Source: Clavulina sp. PMI_390
Lineage: Eukaryota; Basidiomycota; Agaricomycetes; Cantharellales; Hydnaceae
Direction: 5' to 3'
DNA length: 35,994 nt
Assembly (NCBI GenBank): GCA_015039315.1
Contig: WIDE01000133.1
Location: forward strand, 43,280-79,273
Shown piece after piece: positions 1 to 10,332 of this stretch. Made by a program: the position numbers and the translations under genes. How positions within the stretch are numbered: position 1 is the stretch's first letter; the number at the start of each line of letters is the position of its first letter. The notes below the pieces were generated by a model. That model searched no databases, was not told the DNA's origin, and saw only the letters and a list, made by a program, of their open reading frames with translations.

Positions 1-370
1 AATCCGACCGCTACTCAGGAGCGGGCATCCATGGGTTCTCACCTTCCGCTTTCATCCAATGCATAACTATAGGTAGCTAATTTATTTCGAAATTCTCGGG
101 TGCGCACCGTTGTCTCCAGGGTTCTATTGTCAATGCGTATGTAGCTTACCTAGACGCGAGAGCCCTCACAAGCCATTGTGTTCCAGTTTTTGCGCCCTAT
201 CCATGCCAACTTCTCCGTAGATTCTTTCCGGTGCCGCCATGCCCGGGACCATATATTTACTGGGGTTGGGTACACTGGTCTCAGATAATACATGATCAGT
301 GATATGCACAAACCATCATTTGTCGACAACTTCCATTGATTTGATGTGTATAAAACAAGGAGGGGGCTCG
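1..370. other. Left-edge region, no recognisable coding exon
   Basis: This stretch lies directly upstream of the first visible exon of the SLIP-GC-like GTPase. I looked in all plus-strand frames for the Gly-Lys-Ser/Thr codons of a P-loop, which should lie some 25-35 residues upstream of the first visible exon, and found none. The minus-strand open frame at 150-386 resembles nothing I know. Either the 5' exons lie beyond the left edge behind a long intron, or the gene copy is truncated at its 5' end. Confidence 0.5.
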
Positions 371-3300
371 ATGAAGGACAGGACAAGGAGCAACCAAAAT
401 CCCTATCACAAAAACACGACGATCGAGGCCGATATAGCTTTTCTTACTTATCAAGAATGGCGGATGGAAGTAGAACCTCTCATCGAGGATCTTTCTGATA
501 TCAAAACAATGACGAAGAGAACCCCTGAGGCTTTGGTCGCATTGGCTAAATTACGTGCGGTCTACCCACAGATTTCGGTGTGTTTGCATTTCTCTCACTT
601 CAACACGAAACGATGCTCATGCTGCTATGCTTTCTCTAGCACGAATCCCTGGCTAAGATGACGGTCGACCAGATCTTGGCTTCTGACCCTCGGGTATGCC
701 ACATCCTTGGTTCTACCAAGCATATAGAAGCAGAAGACTCCACCGTTTTTGGCAAGGAAATTGCTAAATATGTTGATTCTAAAGGGAATTTACAAGGAAC
801 CACTCAGCAATACAATGTGAGACTTAGAATGTCCGATATGACCGCCGGATCGCGATCGCTCATGCCCTTGTAGGTGGGGGACGTGTCACCTGCCACGAAT
901 ATGGACAGTGACGCGGATCTAAACGATGATCATGTGCCTCACGTTTCCTCCGAAGCTGGCAAGTCTGTTCCTGGTGGCCTAGAGAAGGTCGGTAGTGAAG
1001 AATTTGAGCTCTGGCCCCTCATTAAGTCTGTTAAGATCCGCTGCAATGCTGGAGCTTTGGCAACGGGTATGTGTTCGACTCCTTCACAACAATCGTTATC
1101 TTTGTCTTGCTGAAAAACATTTGACATACACTAGGGGCTATTCTGTGTGATCTTCCTGGGACAGCCGACGCCAACGCAGCTCGAAACAATATCGCAAAGA
1201 GCTACATGAAGAATTGCGATTACGTGTGGATTCTTAGCGAGATTCATCGTGCTCAAGATGACCAGGCAGCCCAAGGTGGAATTGTTCTTCGTAGCTGCCC
1301 ATTGATGCGAGCTCATCGCCTCATCCTAGACTTGTGGAATGATGCACTCAAATTACAGCTTCTCAGTAAGTTCGGATGACGGCCAGCTTGTCGGGGGCCC
1401 GTTGCTAATTGCTAGTTGAATGCCTTTAGTCGGTATGGCCTGACGCTTGCCAGATTATCTTGATTGACTTGTCGGCTGAAACTGCGCCACTTTGCTGTCC
1501 CGACCCACTAAACTAGATGGCATGTGAGTAGACGAACCCATCTTCTATCGATTGACAGCATACTCATGCAATATGCCTTGGTTCCAGTTATGATTCTAGC
1601 ACTATTACCTTCATCGCTACAAAAACAGATGACGTCTTAAGCTCCGAGATCATCAAACGTAGGTCTTATCATCCACAGATTTTTAATACACCGATCCGAA
1701 CGCGGTTCACCCTAACCTCGCTGTTTTAACTATACAGAGCTGCGTCTTGGAGGTGATCCAGAGCTTGAGAAGATCAGGGCGGCTCTCCATGATATCGAAG
1801 TACGCTATCAGTTCTTAACTAACCAAGAGGCAGAGGCCGAGGTAGAAAGCAAGAGTCAGTCACTTGTTTTTCTCCATCCAACTGGTTTATGCTCATTTCC
1901 AGTCTACTATATCTCAGACCTGTTGGAATCAAAGAAGGACCTAGAGGCCAAGATCCATAACTACAAGACCCTCATTGATGGCGCAGACAAGAAGCAGGGC
2001 CCGGGCAGCAGAAAGAAGCGTAAACTCGTTGGCGGCGAAAGCAAGCCGCCGAAACGCGTTTGTAGTTCTCAAGCTGTTGACAGCAACGACGTGTCTAACA
2101 CGAGGCTCCTTGATGACTTCGTTGCTGATGACTCAGATACTGACCTCCAAGCACAAACTATGCTTATCACCGCTCAAAAGGCACTCGAAAACGTGCAGCA
2201 GAGGGGAATGGAAGCGTTAGAGAAAAGGAATGAGTCAATCGATGGGCTTAGAACCCTGGCGAAAGACAAGGCTCGTTACCAGCTTGAAATGAACCGCTTC
2301 TGCTCCATGAAGCGCTCAGAGGTACGAGGCACTTATCCAGCTCGCGGTTGAATCCTCTTTGCTCATGATTCTACCTCTCTTAGCTTTTAATCAAAGAGCT
2401 TTGTCGCGAGTTCCGGGAAGAACTGAGGGAACTCGATGTCAGTAGGCACATAAACTCATGAAAGCTGATTCATAGCTTATCTGGTTTGTTTGGTTTCTTC
2501 CAGGAAGCTACTGCTGAAACAAATGGCTCTGGACCGATGAACCCCGGCAAGGATGTTCGTGGTGAGCCAACAACTGCTGGCTGAATATGGCCAAGAATCA
2601 ATCTAATAGCGCACACATAGACTATGACAGTGTCAAAGTCCATGTTTTCGCGGCTTCCGCCCGTGATTACATGCGATTGCAATGGTAAGCTCCGAAATAA
2701 TACACTCTTCTAACTCTCACCCGCATGTGTCAATTCTTCACAGGCATGTGGCAGGTGACGGCGAACCTACTTGTTTCGCCAATGTCGCCGATACAAGAAT
2801 CCCTGCTCTTCAGGAATGGTGCCATAAACTCACTGTCGTCTCACGCGAGCGTAATGCCCGCGATTTCATGCACTCGACCAGATCTTGTGCTACTTCTGTG
2901 CTCTCATCTCTCCAAGCAGTGGATGGTGTCACCACCGAAGATCGCGAGATGCTCCGTGGTTTATTTGAAACCAGTTTGAACGACCTACCAGAGATGGATG
3001 ATGCTAATGACTCAATCTATGAATCGAGCCACCATGATGGCTCGGACTACGACTACGATTCGGATGACAGTGGTGCTACCCCCAAATCGTTCAATGTTCG
3101 ACGGCAGATAAGCGGCAAGCTGAAAACTGGTCCTGCAGCCGGAATTACTGCTCAGCTTGTCTCCGTATGTCACTCTCTTTCCGCATCAAGTCTCTAGCGT
3201 TTGGAGGGTATTCATGCAGATTTGGTCAGGCATTTGGCAAAGTCACTGACGAATGCGTCGAAAGTCTGAAAGGGAAATTCAAGGACCGCTTGGAGGTCAA

Positions 3301-4279
3301 ATGTGACGAGGGGGCAATTAAAGTGAGCGTTATTCCTGTAAATCCTAAGCCCATTCGCTGACTAGGTTTCAGGCAGCTGAGTCCGCCGTTAATGTGATCG
3401 ACGAAATTATCAAACCAATGCGTTGGAATACCGTTCGGGCCAGTAGGTGTAGCTTTGTCGCTCTCTTTGGGCTTGTGCCACTAATACCTTCTGCCTTTAG
3501 TCATTCGCCGAAATGGTAGCTACGGGATTGATATTAACGAGAGGTTGGCTATGCCGATGAGCAAGAGCATAGCTTTAGGTTTGGCGGGAGTTTTCAAGCG
3601 CGATCTTTTCGATGTCTTCCAGAAGTCTGCCAAGAATGCCGTCACTGTAGTGCTCAATGAGGTTCTATCTAGATGCCCTGTAGGTTTGCAGGAGCAGGCT
3701 GGCACTCAGGTTGAGCGCTCGATGACGGAAGTCGCACTAGCGATGAAGAAGATTGTCGGAGTGGTGGAGGACACACTGCAGAAAAAACAGAAGGACATAT
3801 CTCGTTCTCTCACTCCCCACGTGCAGAGTGCTATGCTAGACGGCTACTCTCAGGCAAACAGAGAACCTGCTGGCCTTGGAACCAAAAAGAGGCAGCAAGT
3901 CGTCCTTCACTCATATATATCGGCCAACAAAGACCGGATCTTTGCTCGCGGAGGTGGGGTTGTAATGGGCCGATTGAACTCGGCCGCTGATGCGGTGGGA
4001 GACGCACTAACCAACAAGCTATTAGTGCTTGCTGAAAAGGTCTGTTTTCCTTTTCTGACTGTATCTTTGCAAGATGTGGTCTCACGAAGACTTCGCCTAT
4101 GACAGGTTGAAGTGTCAATTTCGGCTCTCTGGGACGGAGAGGAGGAGGCTCCTGCTGAAGTCGCTGCTCGTAAAATTATCATTGGTCGAATGAAAGAGAT
4201 CGTTCAGCAATGCTCTCTCTGGCTTGAAGCCGGTCAGCTCCATTCTACCACCGCCAATGGCGATTCCATCGTGGCGTAA
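371..4279 (+). CDS. Dynamin-like / nuclear GTPase SLIP-GC-like large GTPase (5' part not seen)
   Basis: Visible exons, all joined in frame: 371-577, 640-816, 874-1066, 1135-1365, 1517-1523, 1588-1658, 1738-1854, 1903-2321, 2384-2437, 2504-2561, 2621-2684, 2744-3164, 3230-3322, 3373-3442, 3501-4039 and 4106-4279. From the ATG at 371 they would give 964 aa. The G3 motif DLPG is in exon 4 (about 1154-1165), and the G4 motif TKTDD, inside FIATKTDD, is in exon 6. The G1 P-loop that should precede the segment EADIAFLTYQEW is absent, so 371 is probably not the true start. A basic cluster (RKKRKL, then KPPKR) near 2007-2060 looks like a nuclear localisation signal, an acidic Asp/Ser run lies near 2989-3075, and the C-terminal half is helical. 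The segments MRWNT and LRRNG-like RRNGSYGIDIN agree with the conserved middle and C-terminal region of fungal SLIP-GC-like proteins. Assignment comes from remembered family motifs, so GTP binding in this copy is uncertain. Confidence 0.75.
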
Positions 4280-5364
4280 CATCTTTGATCCCCCCCGCAC
4301 TCAAACTCATCTCTCCTCTATCCTCTTCCTTTCTTTCCTCCCCTTAATGGGATCCACGGCTTGATCAACTACACTTTCCGTACCTGTCTTCCTCCCTTTA
4401 CTCGCTCATTTCATCAATATATTGATCATTTCTTGTCGACCACCCGATCCATAGCTCCTGTCTTGAGCCAAACGAGCTTAATCTCGCGAAGCTTGACTCA
4501 AACAATACATCACCAAATGACCATTTAGCCAAAGCCACTTGGCAACATTATCATTTCGTGCAATCCCAGCCAGAAAGCCTCATATGAATAGTCTCGTTGG
4601 AATAGAGGAGAAGGTGCCCGAGGCAGACAGTGACGGGGTTGTCAGATGATACATTTGTGACAGAAATCCAGTTTTACGACCCAGACTTCGTCACCCGTAC
4701 TCACTCTGGTGCGAGGCCGCGAGAATGACGGATAGTACGCCATCCGAGCAAGCTACTAAGTATCTCACGGGTTCTATGGTGCATTTTCCGCGATATTGTG
4801 GGGTAGGTCCGAAGTAACGAGTGACCATCGGCTCGGGTCATGGTTCAACCGGGCAGAAGGGGATTTGAGCAGGTGTGCCGATGAGCGAGCAATTTCTCAC
4901 AAAAGCCCTAGTCGAGCTAGGAGTGGGATCAATGGGATAAATAGTGAGCAGAAATTCGACAGAGGCGATGATATAGTAAGGGGTGATCCCGCAATGTTAT
5001 CGCGCGAGTCCGAAAGCCGTGATCAATCCATTGCGGTGTGTCGATGCAGTGAACCCAAGGCAACTGACCACTAAGACCCAAGGCCACAAAAGTTTAGGTG
5101 GGGAAATATATGCATCCGAGAGGCGAGGATTTGTTCGGTATTGAGTAGGAAAAAGTAATTGGACAGGCACAAAGCTGGTGGGGGTATACAAGAGATTTAT
5201 GTCGTTACATATACGAACAAGCCTGAAGATTAAGGTGATAGGAGTCATTACGGCTGATGCGAAAAAGAAACGATACACGAAGTATAGAATAACAAGTAAA
5301 GAAGGGTTGGAGACGAATAATGATAAGGTAGACCACAGGCATGATCCTCCAGAATTGTTGACAC
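4280..5364. other. Intergenic region between convergent genes
   Basis: About 1.1 kb separates the stop of the GTPase gene from the stop of the minus-strand small-protein gene, so it should hold two 3' UTRs. The first 150 bases are pyrimidine-rich, as in a fungal 3' UTR. From about 5170 the sequence resembles 9390-9590, downstream of the paralogous small gene, which places the left edge of the duplicated cassette here. The short plus-strand open frame at 4796-5074 has no recognisable features. Confidence 0.5.
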
Positions 5365-6112
5365 CTAGATGAGCTTCATCTTCTTCGACATGTGTATTGA
5401 GAGCGAGATGCCGATGGGGATCTTGATGCGAAGCATGATCTTGGGAGGCGGAGGGATATGGAACCTGAACGAGCCATCGCGATGTACTGGCAATGCTGGT
5501 CGGGGAGGAATTGGCATCTCGAACGTAAACTTGAAGGTCGACAGAGGGAGTTTGAGATCATCGTCATCCTTCTCTATCACACAGAGCTGACGAGAGCGTA
5601 GCGAGAGCTTGAGGAAGAATCGGATCTTGGAGCGCCGTTTAGAGTCGGGAGAGGGCGCCACAGGTTGGGATAAGCGGGAAACCTGATGATGAAGATTTTC
5701 GATGCTGATTTTAGTGGTATTGGGTGTCTTTTCGGTCATAGGATCGACGGAGTCGTCTTTGGCAATGTCGACCATGTCGTCGAACCTTCCCGAGACGCCA
5801 GCTTGAATGGTTTCGTCGACATTCTGTGAAGCGAAGAGCGTATTATGATTCCTCTCCCATTTTTCAGAGCTTACACTAGGAAGATCCTGGCTGTAAGCGC
5901 CAAGTTGGTGGTTAGTGTCACTGGAGCTTTCGTCCCCCTCAAGGACGCGTTTCAAGCCGCGAACCTACACGCAGAAGTAAAGATTTACTAGTCAGAATGA
6001 CGAAATATATGATTCAGTAGCGTGTCAAATCGAGAATTACGGGAGAATCGGTCATGGGGGTACGACGTAAGACGGTGAGTGGGTTCGTGCGCGTATCAGG
6101 AACAACAAGCAT
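5365..6112 (-). CDS. Uncharacterised small protein, copy 1 (223 aa, duplicated family)
   Basis: Two exons on the minus strand: 6041-6112 (24 codons, start MLVVPDTRTNP) and 5365-5964. They are split by a 76-nt phase-0 intron with clean gtaatt...gtgtag ends. The start is supported by the paralogue, whose first exon is also exactly 72 nt and shares a Val-x-Asp-Thr...Thr-Pro pattern. The N-terminal half is acidic and Ser/Thr-rich (KRVLEGDESSSDTNHQL), probably disordered. The C-terminal part is conserved between copies and basic: FLKLSLRSRQLCVIEK, then KLPLSTFKFTFEMPI, then PPPKIMLRIKIPIGISLSI and a final MSKKMKL. The alternating pattern suggests beta strands. There is no signal peptide or membrane helix. 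I do not recognise the family and assign no function. It is divergently transcribed from a seven-helix gene 836 bp away, and this pairing is repeated in the second cassette. Confidence 0.8.
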
Positions 6113-6948
6113 CGTCGGGGCAGTGAACTCGGGAGAAGCAAGCGGAACAAGCAAGTAAACTAGAATCGATAGGTCGTAGCTGAGGGTGAATGGGGCTATT
6201 GGGACGCTCGCTCGTGCCTTGTGGTGGCAGGAAGAGAAGAAGACGGGCGATGCAGGTTTCAGGTTGTTTGGACATCAACAACCACGGCAGATTCACCCAA
6301 GCGCTTGAGGTAGCCGAACGCGTTCTGACGCGTCTCCTTTGGTATTGTAGGTTCCTAGTGTTCTTCGAGAAAAGAAAATACTTCAGTTTCCTCGGTCATC
6401 GCTGGGAGATATTGAGAAACACAACCAGTGACAGCCCGAGACCCGTTGCGCCAACACTGACTCAGCAGCGGGAGTGGTCTTACACGGAGACCTTGTTAGC
6501 CTCGGGCATTGAGAAACCGGTCAATGCACTTTCTTTTATGCTTAGATGCTTGGGGTCAGAGGTGGAGGCCAAGATCTGGGGACAATTGATCACGAGGAAG
6601 TGGTGTGTGGGTAGATCACTTCACAGATTGGCGCCCAATTCATGACACGCAGACCCTACTCAAGGAACCGTTTCACATCCAAGGAACGTGGACAAGGACC
6701 CCTGGACCCCGAGTAATCCGGATGAGTAATTTGGAATGAGAGAAGACAGCATTATCTCAAACACTCCTGTCATGATGACTCAAAGGCTTGTGCGGATCCG
6801 ACGCATATAGTCTTCTGTTGTTACAGCGACGTCTCGAGATCTGCCGACTGCCGCAGATCTCGGCGAGTAACGCTTTCGCTCTCGGGTTTTTCTACCCATT
6901 CCTTTGGACTGCCAACAAGACACCTTTCCTCCGTACCTCCTCGACAGT
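6113..6948. promoter_or_regulatory. Shared divergent promoter/5' UTR region, cassette 1
   Basis: The 836 bp between the two divergent start codons must carry both promoters. Parts are conserved in the second cassette at 10333-11183, including a 27-bp block at 6276-6302 with one mismatch to 10495-10521 and the palindrome at 6835-6862. Plus-strand open frames here (such as 6190-6645) have no counterpart that stays open in the other copy, so I treat them as non-coding. Confidence 0.6.
6835..6862. promoter_or_regulatory. Perfect 10-bp inverted repeat upstream of seven-helix gene, copy 1
   Basis: The arms CGAGATCTGC and GCAGATCTCG are separated by an 8-nt spacer. The repeat lies 87 bp before the ATG at 6949. 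Its core, AGATCTG...CAGATCT, is kept in the paralogous cassette although the spacer differs in sequence and length. It could be a binding site for a dimeric regulator or a hairpin in the 5' UTR. Confidence 0.5.
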
Positions 6949-8981
6949 ATGATTCCAATAATTCCATCCGCCCTGGAGGAGTCTGAGCTTGACTGGGTGC
7001 TTCGCTCTGTTCATGAACCAAATGCTGAAGTTCTACGATATGTGATTGCCAGACCGTCAAGAGCAGCTGTGGGCTCCGGATTGATCATCGCGGTGACGTG
7101 AGTCGATTGACGGGCCGAGAACTGTGAACAACGATCTGCTTCATGCTGTCCAGTGCTAATCTCTGTCCTAGTCTTATGGGCGTTGTCACTGTCCAGCTTG
7201 CGAGCTACTCCAGCCGATTCTACAAGGAGCGCAAATTAGTGGTCATCGTCGTAAGCGTCCACTGAACGAGTTAGCTATACTTGTCAGTGCTAATTGGAGT
7301 CTCTTCCTTCCATCGTACGGCAAGGTCAACGGCCTTTTGTGAGTCTTGACTAAAGCTTTTCATTCTACCTTAGTACCTAAGATTTGGTATGACCCGCTAA
7401 TTCACGTTCGACAGTTTGTACAATCTTGCTAGCCTGTAGGCGGTCTTTCACTGTGCCACTTATCAATGCTGCTCACCAATCATTTGTGGCTAGACTCTGT
7501 TTGGGCGAAGCCCTGTACCATGCTGTGATTACCGAATTCTCTGGAGGTGATGGTCTCGTCACCTTGTGTCAGTAAGTGAAACCTTATTTATCCTGCCTAT
7601 GTCAGGCGAGAAAATGACTTCCAACCGGCATTGTAGACGTTATATTTTGCTGATAGTTGGAAATGTTAGCCATTTCAGTCGTTCCTCTGATTCACCACAT
7701 CACGACTCTCCTTCAGAATTTCGCAGATGCGCTGGCCACATATTCGTTGGCGCTCCCCGTCGCCTCTAGTGAGCTGCTAAATCTGTTTCAACTTGACGCT
7801 TTCTGATTAAAGTCTAGTTTTTCAGAATCCCCGTCTTGGTGCTGCACTCAACATTCTGATATCAATTCGCCTCGGTGAGCATCGTTGAAACCTCTCGCTA
7901 TATTTCCACAAATGAGTTCGGGGATCCACCTAATAATTGCTTTCCCTGCCTAATCAAGCTACCAGCTTATTTGGGGCGCGTGCCATCTATATAGCCATCG
8001 ACTCGTCAACTTCCAGTCAACACTTGTCATCGCCGTGCAAGTGGATCCAATCACTAATCCTCGGTACGGAATCCATCGTTTGCGGTCTACTACTCGTAGC
8101 CAGCCTCCGAGTCATAAAACATGATCCATCGTAAGAGCACAAACTAGATATCTTATTGAACGCTTTATGTGACTCTCCTCGATAGGGCACCGCATAACCG
8201 GCGTTCTGGAATCCGTGACATCTGCCGATACGCCCTTCCGTCGTATTTGCTCACCGTGTAAGCTCACCTGCGTCCAGCTCGTTCAGATCGCATCTCACTT
8301 GTCTCGAAATCAGTGCCTGCCACTTCGCTTGCGCTTCGGTAAGCTCATAGTCTCCCCCACTCATTGCGTTTCCAGAATTTGAGGCTTTTCTGGGAATTCA
8401 GGGCGTCTGGTGCAAATCCGCTTTTGTGACGGCTTGTTTCGGAATCCCATTAGCAGCCGGTATGTAGGCGTCTCTATAGACAATCCTTGATCTCATAACT
8501 CTTCCTTATAGTTTCCAATGTGACTTTGCTCGCGTTGTTAGTTGACTGTATCCCGTGGAGACCGTATAGCTGACAACTTAAACGAACAGTCTCCAAGCCA
8601 ATCCTTCGGTTTTTGAACTATCGACTGGTAAACAACGACAGAAGGTGCGTGATTCTCATTACTCCATCGCCCTACCCCAAAGTTTCTGAACTTCTAATCG
8701 ATCCCCAAACAGTCCGAACGGGCTCAGCACTCGAGCGAGATTGTCGTCGCTCGCGACGTATTCACAGAGTCATCCCACGATGGTCCCTTGGAAATTGAGC
8801 TCACTGAGCGCCTTGAGGTAGTTTCCTCCTTCGCTCATCTTTTCGCCGCACTCTAAATCAAATAAAATCATAATTCTTATAATAGAGAAAGTTTCCTGAA
8901 GAAGAAGAGTCGCGCTCTTATTTCACAGAGCTAGGCGCACCTAATTCGGCCCAAGAAACTGGAGGAGGGGCATCAGCCTAA
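6949..8981 (+). CDS. Seven-helix membrane protein, receptor-like, copy 1 (367 aa)
   Basis: Sixteen exons: 6949-7097, 7172-7250, 7325-7338, 7415-7435, 7494-7571, 7637-7664, 7717-7768, 7818-7874, 7959-8130, 8186-8257, 8314-8338, 8402-8459, 8512-8554, 8590-8644, 8713-8817 and 8886-8981. They total 1104 nt in one frame. Four exons are 14-28 nt, and the intron at 8555-8589 is only 35 nt. Hydrophobic segments fall at about residues 38-60, 70-95, 115-140, 145-172, 185-210, 231-249 and 257-282. An acidic, soluble tail of about 85 residues ends the protein (ERLERKFPEEEESRSYF region). The ATG is confirmed by the paralogue, which starts MIPIVPS against MIPIIPS here. There is no signal peptide. The KWIQSLILG region and overall topology resemble the DUF6534-type protein at 14033-16074, so a shared distant origin is possible. 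The family is not firmly identified and the ligand is unknown. Confidence 0.82.
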
Positions 8982-9590
8982 GTTTAATAAGATGCACCCT
9001 GATTTATCTATCATTTTACCAAGAACAGGATGCACGTGGTGCTCATCTGGCTTGGTTGTTTGTGTCCTCTCGTTATCCACTCATTCCTCTGCTTCAATAG
9101 AGAATGCTGGAACCATATAATGTTCTTCTCGCTTCACATAGCATAGATTCTGTATTAATGAAGCCTTGTTAGCCTCTTCCTGATAGCTTCAGTTCCTGTA
9201 TCGATTAGGCGGGGCGATAGGACAGTCAACGATCCCACAAGCATCCGCTACTAAACCAAGAATTTGCAATCAGCTTGTCGTGACGCATTGATCTGGGGAA
9301 CTGGCCACTAGAATTTTCGCGTTTAGGTGTATCACACACGACAGGATACAAGTCTAAGCATTCAGTAGTAGGAAAGAGTAGCTGGATATACAGGAGGCTA
9401 ATAGAGACAATGCATGAGAATGGTAATGCTACATATACGAAAGGTCGGATGTCGGGACAGGAGGGTCATAAGAATTGTGGGCAGGGGAAAATATACGGCA
9501 AGTATCAGAACAACAATTGGAGAAAGGATGAAGGGGCAATAAAGATAGTGTTCGCAGACCACGCGCAACGTCTTCTAGATTCGTCCACAC
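8982..9590. other. Intergenic region between the two cassettes
   Basis: This holds the 3' flank of the copy-1 seven-helix gene (similar to 13217-13430 up to about 9210) and the 3' flank of the copy-2 small-protein gene (similar to 5170-5364 from about 9390). The duplication junction lies in the roughly 180 bp between them. I see no transposon ends or target-site duplication there. Confidence 0.5.
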
Positions 9591-10332
9591 CTAGGCGAGC
9601 TTCAACTTCTTGGACATACGTATCGAGAGCGAGATGTCGATGGGGATCTTGATGCGGAGCATGATCTTGGGTGGCGGAGCAAAAATGAAGCGGAACGAAG
9701 CCTCGTTGCGTAGTGGTAATGTCGGTCGAGGAGCAATGGGCATCTCAAAGGTGAATTTGAAAGTCGACAGAGGAAGCTTGAGTCCATCATTCTTTTCTAT
9801 CACTCGGAGCTGGCGAGAGCGTAGCGACAACTTGAGGATGAGGCGTGGCTTGGAGTGCTTGCTAGAGTCAGTAGCAGGGGCGACAGCGCGGGACAAGCAA
9901 GTAACTTGGCGATGAGGAGAACCAGATCTCGTGGCTGCACCATCAAATGTCCCCTGGGTCATTGAATCGATAGAGTCGGTCTCGGTGATGGCCATACTGT
10001 CGTTCACTAGCCCCAGGTCATCGCCTTCTATAGTTTCGACATTCTGCGCATAGAAGAGCCTAGCCGGTTTCCCTCGCCACTCAGCAGGGCTCTGGTTAGT
10101 GATTTTCGTGTTGTAAGCGCTGAGTTGGTGGTTGGTGTCACTAGGCGTGTTGTCGTCCTCAAGAACGCGTTTCACGCCACGGGCCTAGGAAAACAAATAC
10201 GAAGTTTAGAGGCAGATTAATGAGAAATCTGGTAATACGATAGAGAGACTTGAGACTTACGGGAGTATTCGGCAAAGGAGTAAAGGGTAAGGTCGTGACA
10301 GGGTGGTGATGTGTATCACGAACAGCAAACAT
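9591..10332 (-). CDS. Uncharacterised small protein, copy 2 (221 aa)
   Basis: Two exons on the minus strand: 10261-10332 (start MFAVRDTHHHPVTTL) and 9591-10184. They flank a 76-nt phase-0 intron (gtaagt...cctag). The protein aligns with the copy at 5365-6112 over its length: KRVLEDDNTPSDTNHQLSAY near the N-terminus, then LILKLSLRSRQLRVIEK, KLPLSTFKFTFEMPI, PPPKIMLRIKIPIDISLSI and a basic end MSKKLKL. The middle (about residues 60-115) is acidic and poorly conserved, as expected for a disordered linker. Retention of the C-terminal block in both copies suggests selection on that domain. No known domain is recognised. It is divergent from the seven-helix gene starting 851 bp away. Confidence 0.8.

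Larger units (their letters stand above)
5170..9210. repeat. Tandem segmental duplication, unit 1 (small-protein gene plus seven-helix gene)
   Basis: This unit of about 4 kb matches 9390-13430 in gene content, orientation, exon structure and parts of the non-coding sequence. Homologous landmarks lie 4220-4235 bp apart: stop codons 5365/9591, small-gene ATGs 6112/10332, seven-helix ATGs 6949/11184, and seven-helix stops 8981/13216. Similarity runs past both coding ends into the 3' flanks. The edges given are estimates read by eye. Confidence 0.85.

Noticed and set aside
3190..3265. Apparent frameshift in the GTPase gene after the intron that begins at 3165
   Set aside because: Using the nearest AG (tctctag) breaks the frame, but the later acceptor ending at 3229 gives a 65-nt intron and an in-frame AFGKVTDECVESL, which also fits the family better.
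4796..5074. Plus-strand open frame of 92 codons between convergent genes
   Set aside because: No conserved counterpart and no motif; it lies in a presumed 3' UTR/intergenic stretch.
6190..6645. Plus-strand open frame of 151 codons between the divergent genes
   Set aside because: It does not stay open in the paralogous cassette and lies opposite the 5' UTR of the small-protein gene.
8540..8590. Stop codon after the seventh helix in both seven-helix genes (W-R-P-Y-S then stop)
   Set aside because: The following exons are clearly coding and conserved. A short intron with a shared GTGGAG donor removes the stop in both copies.
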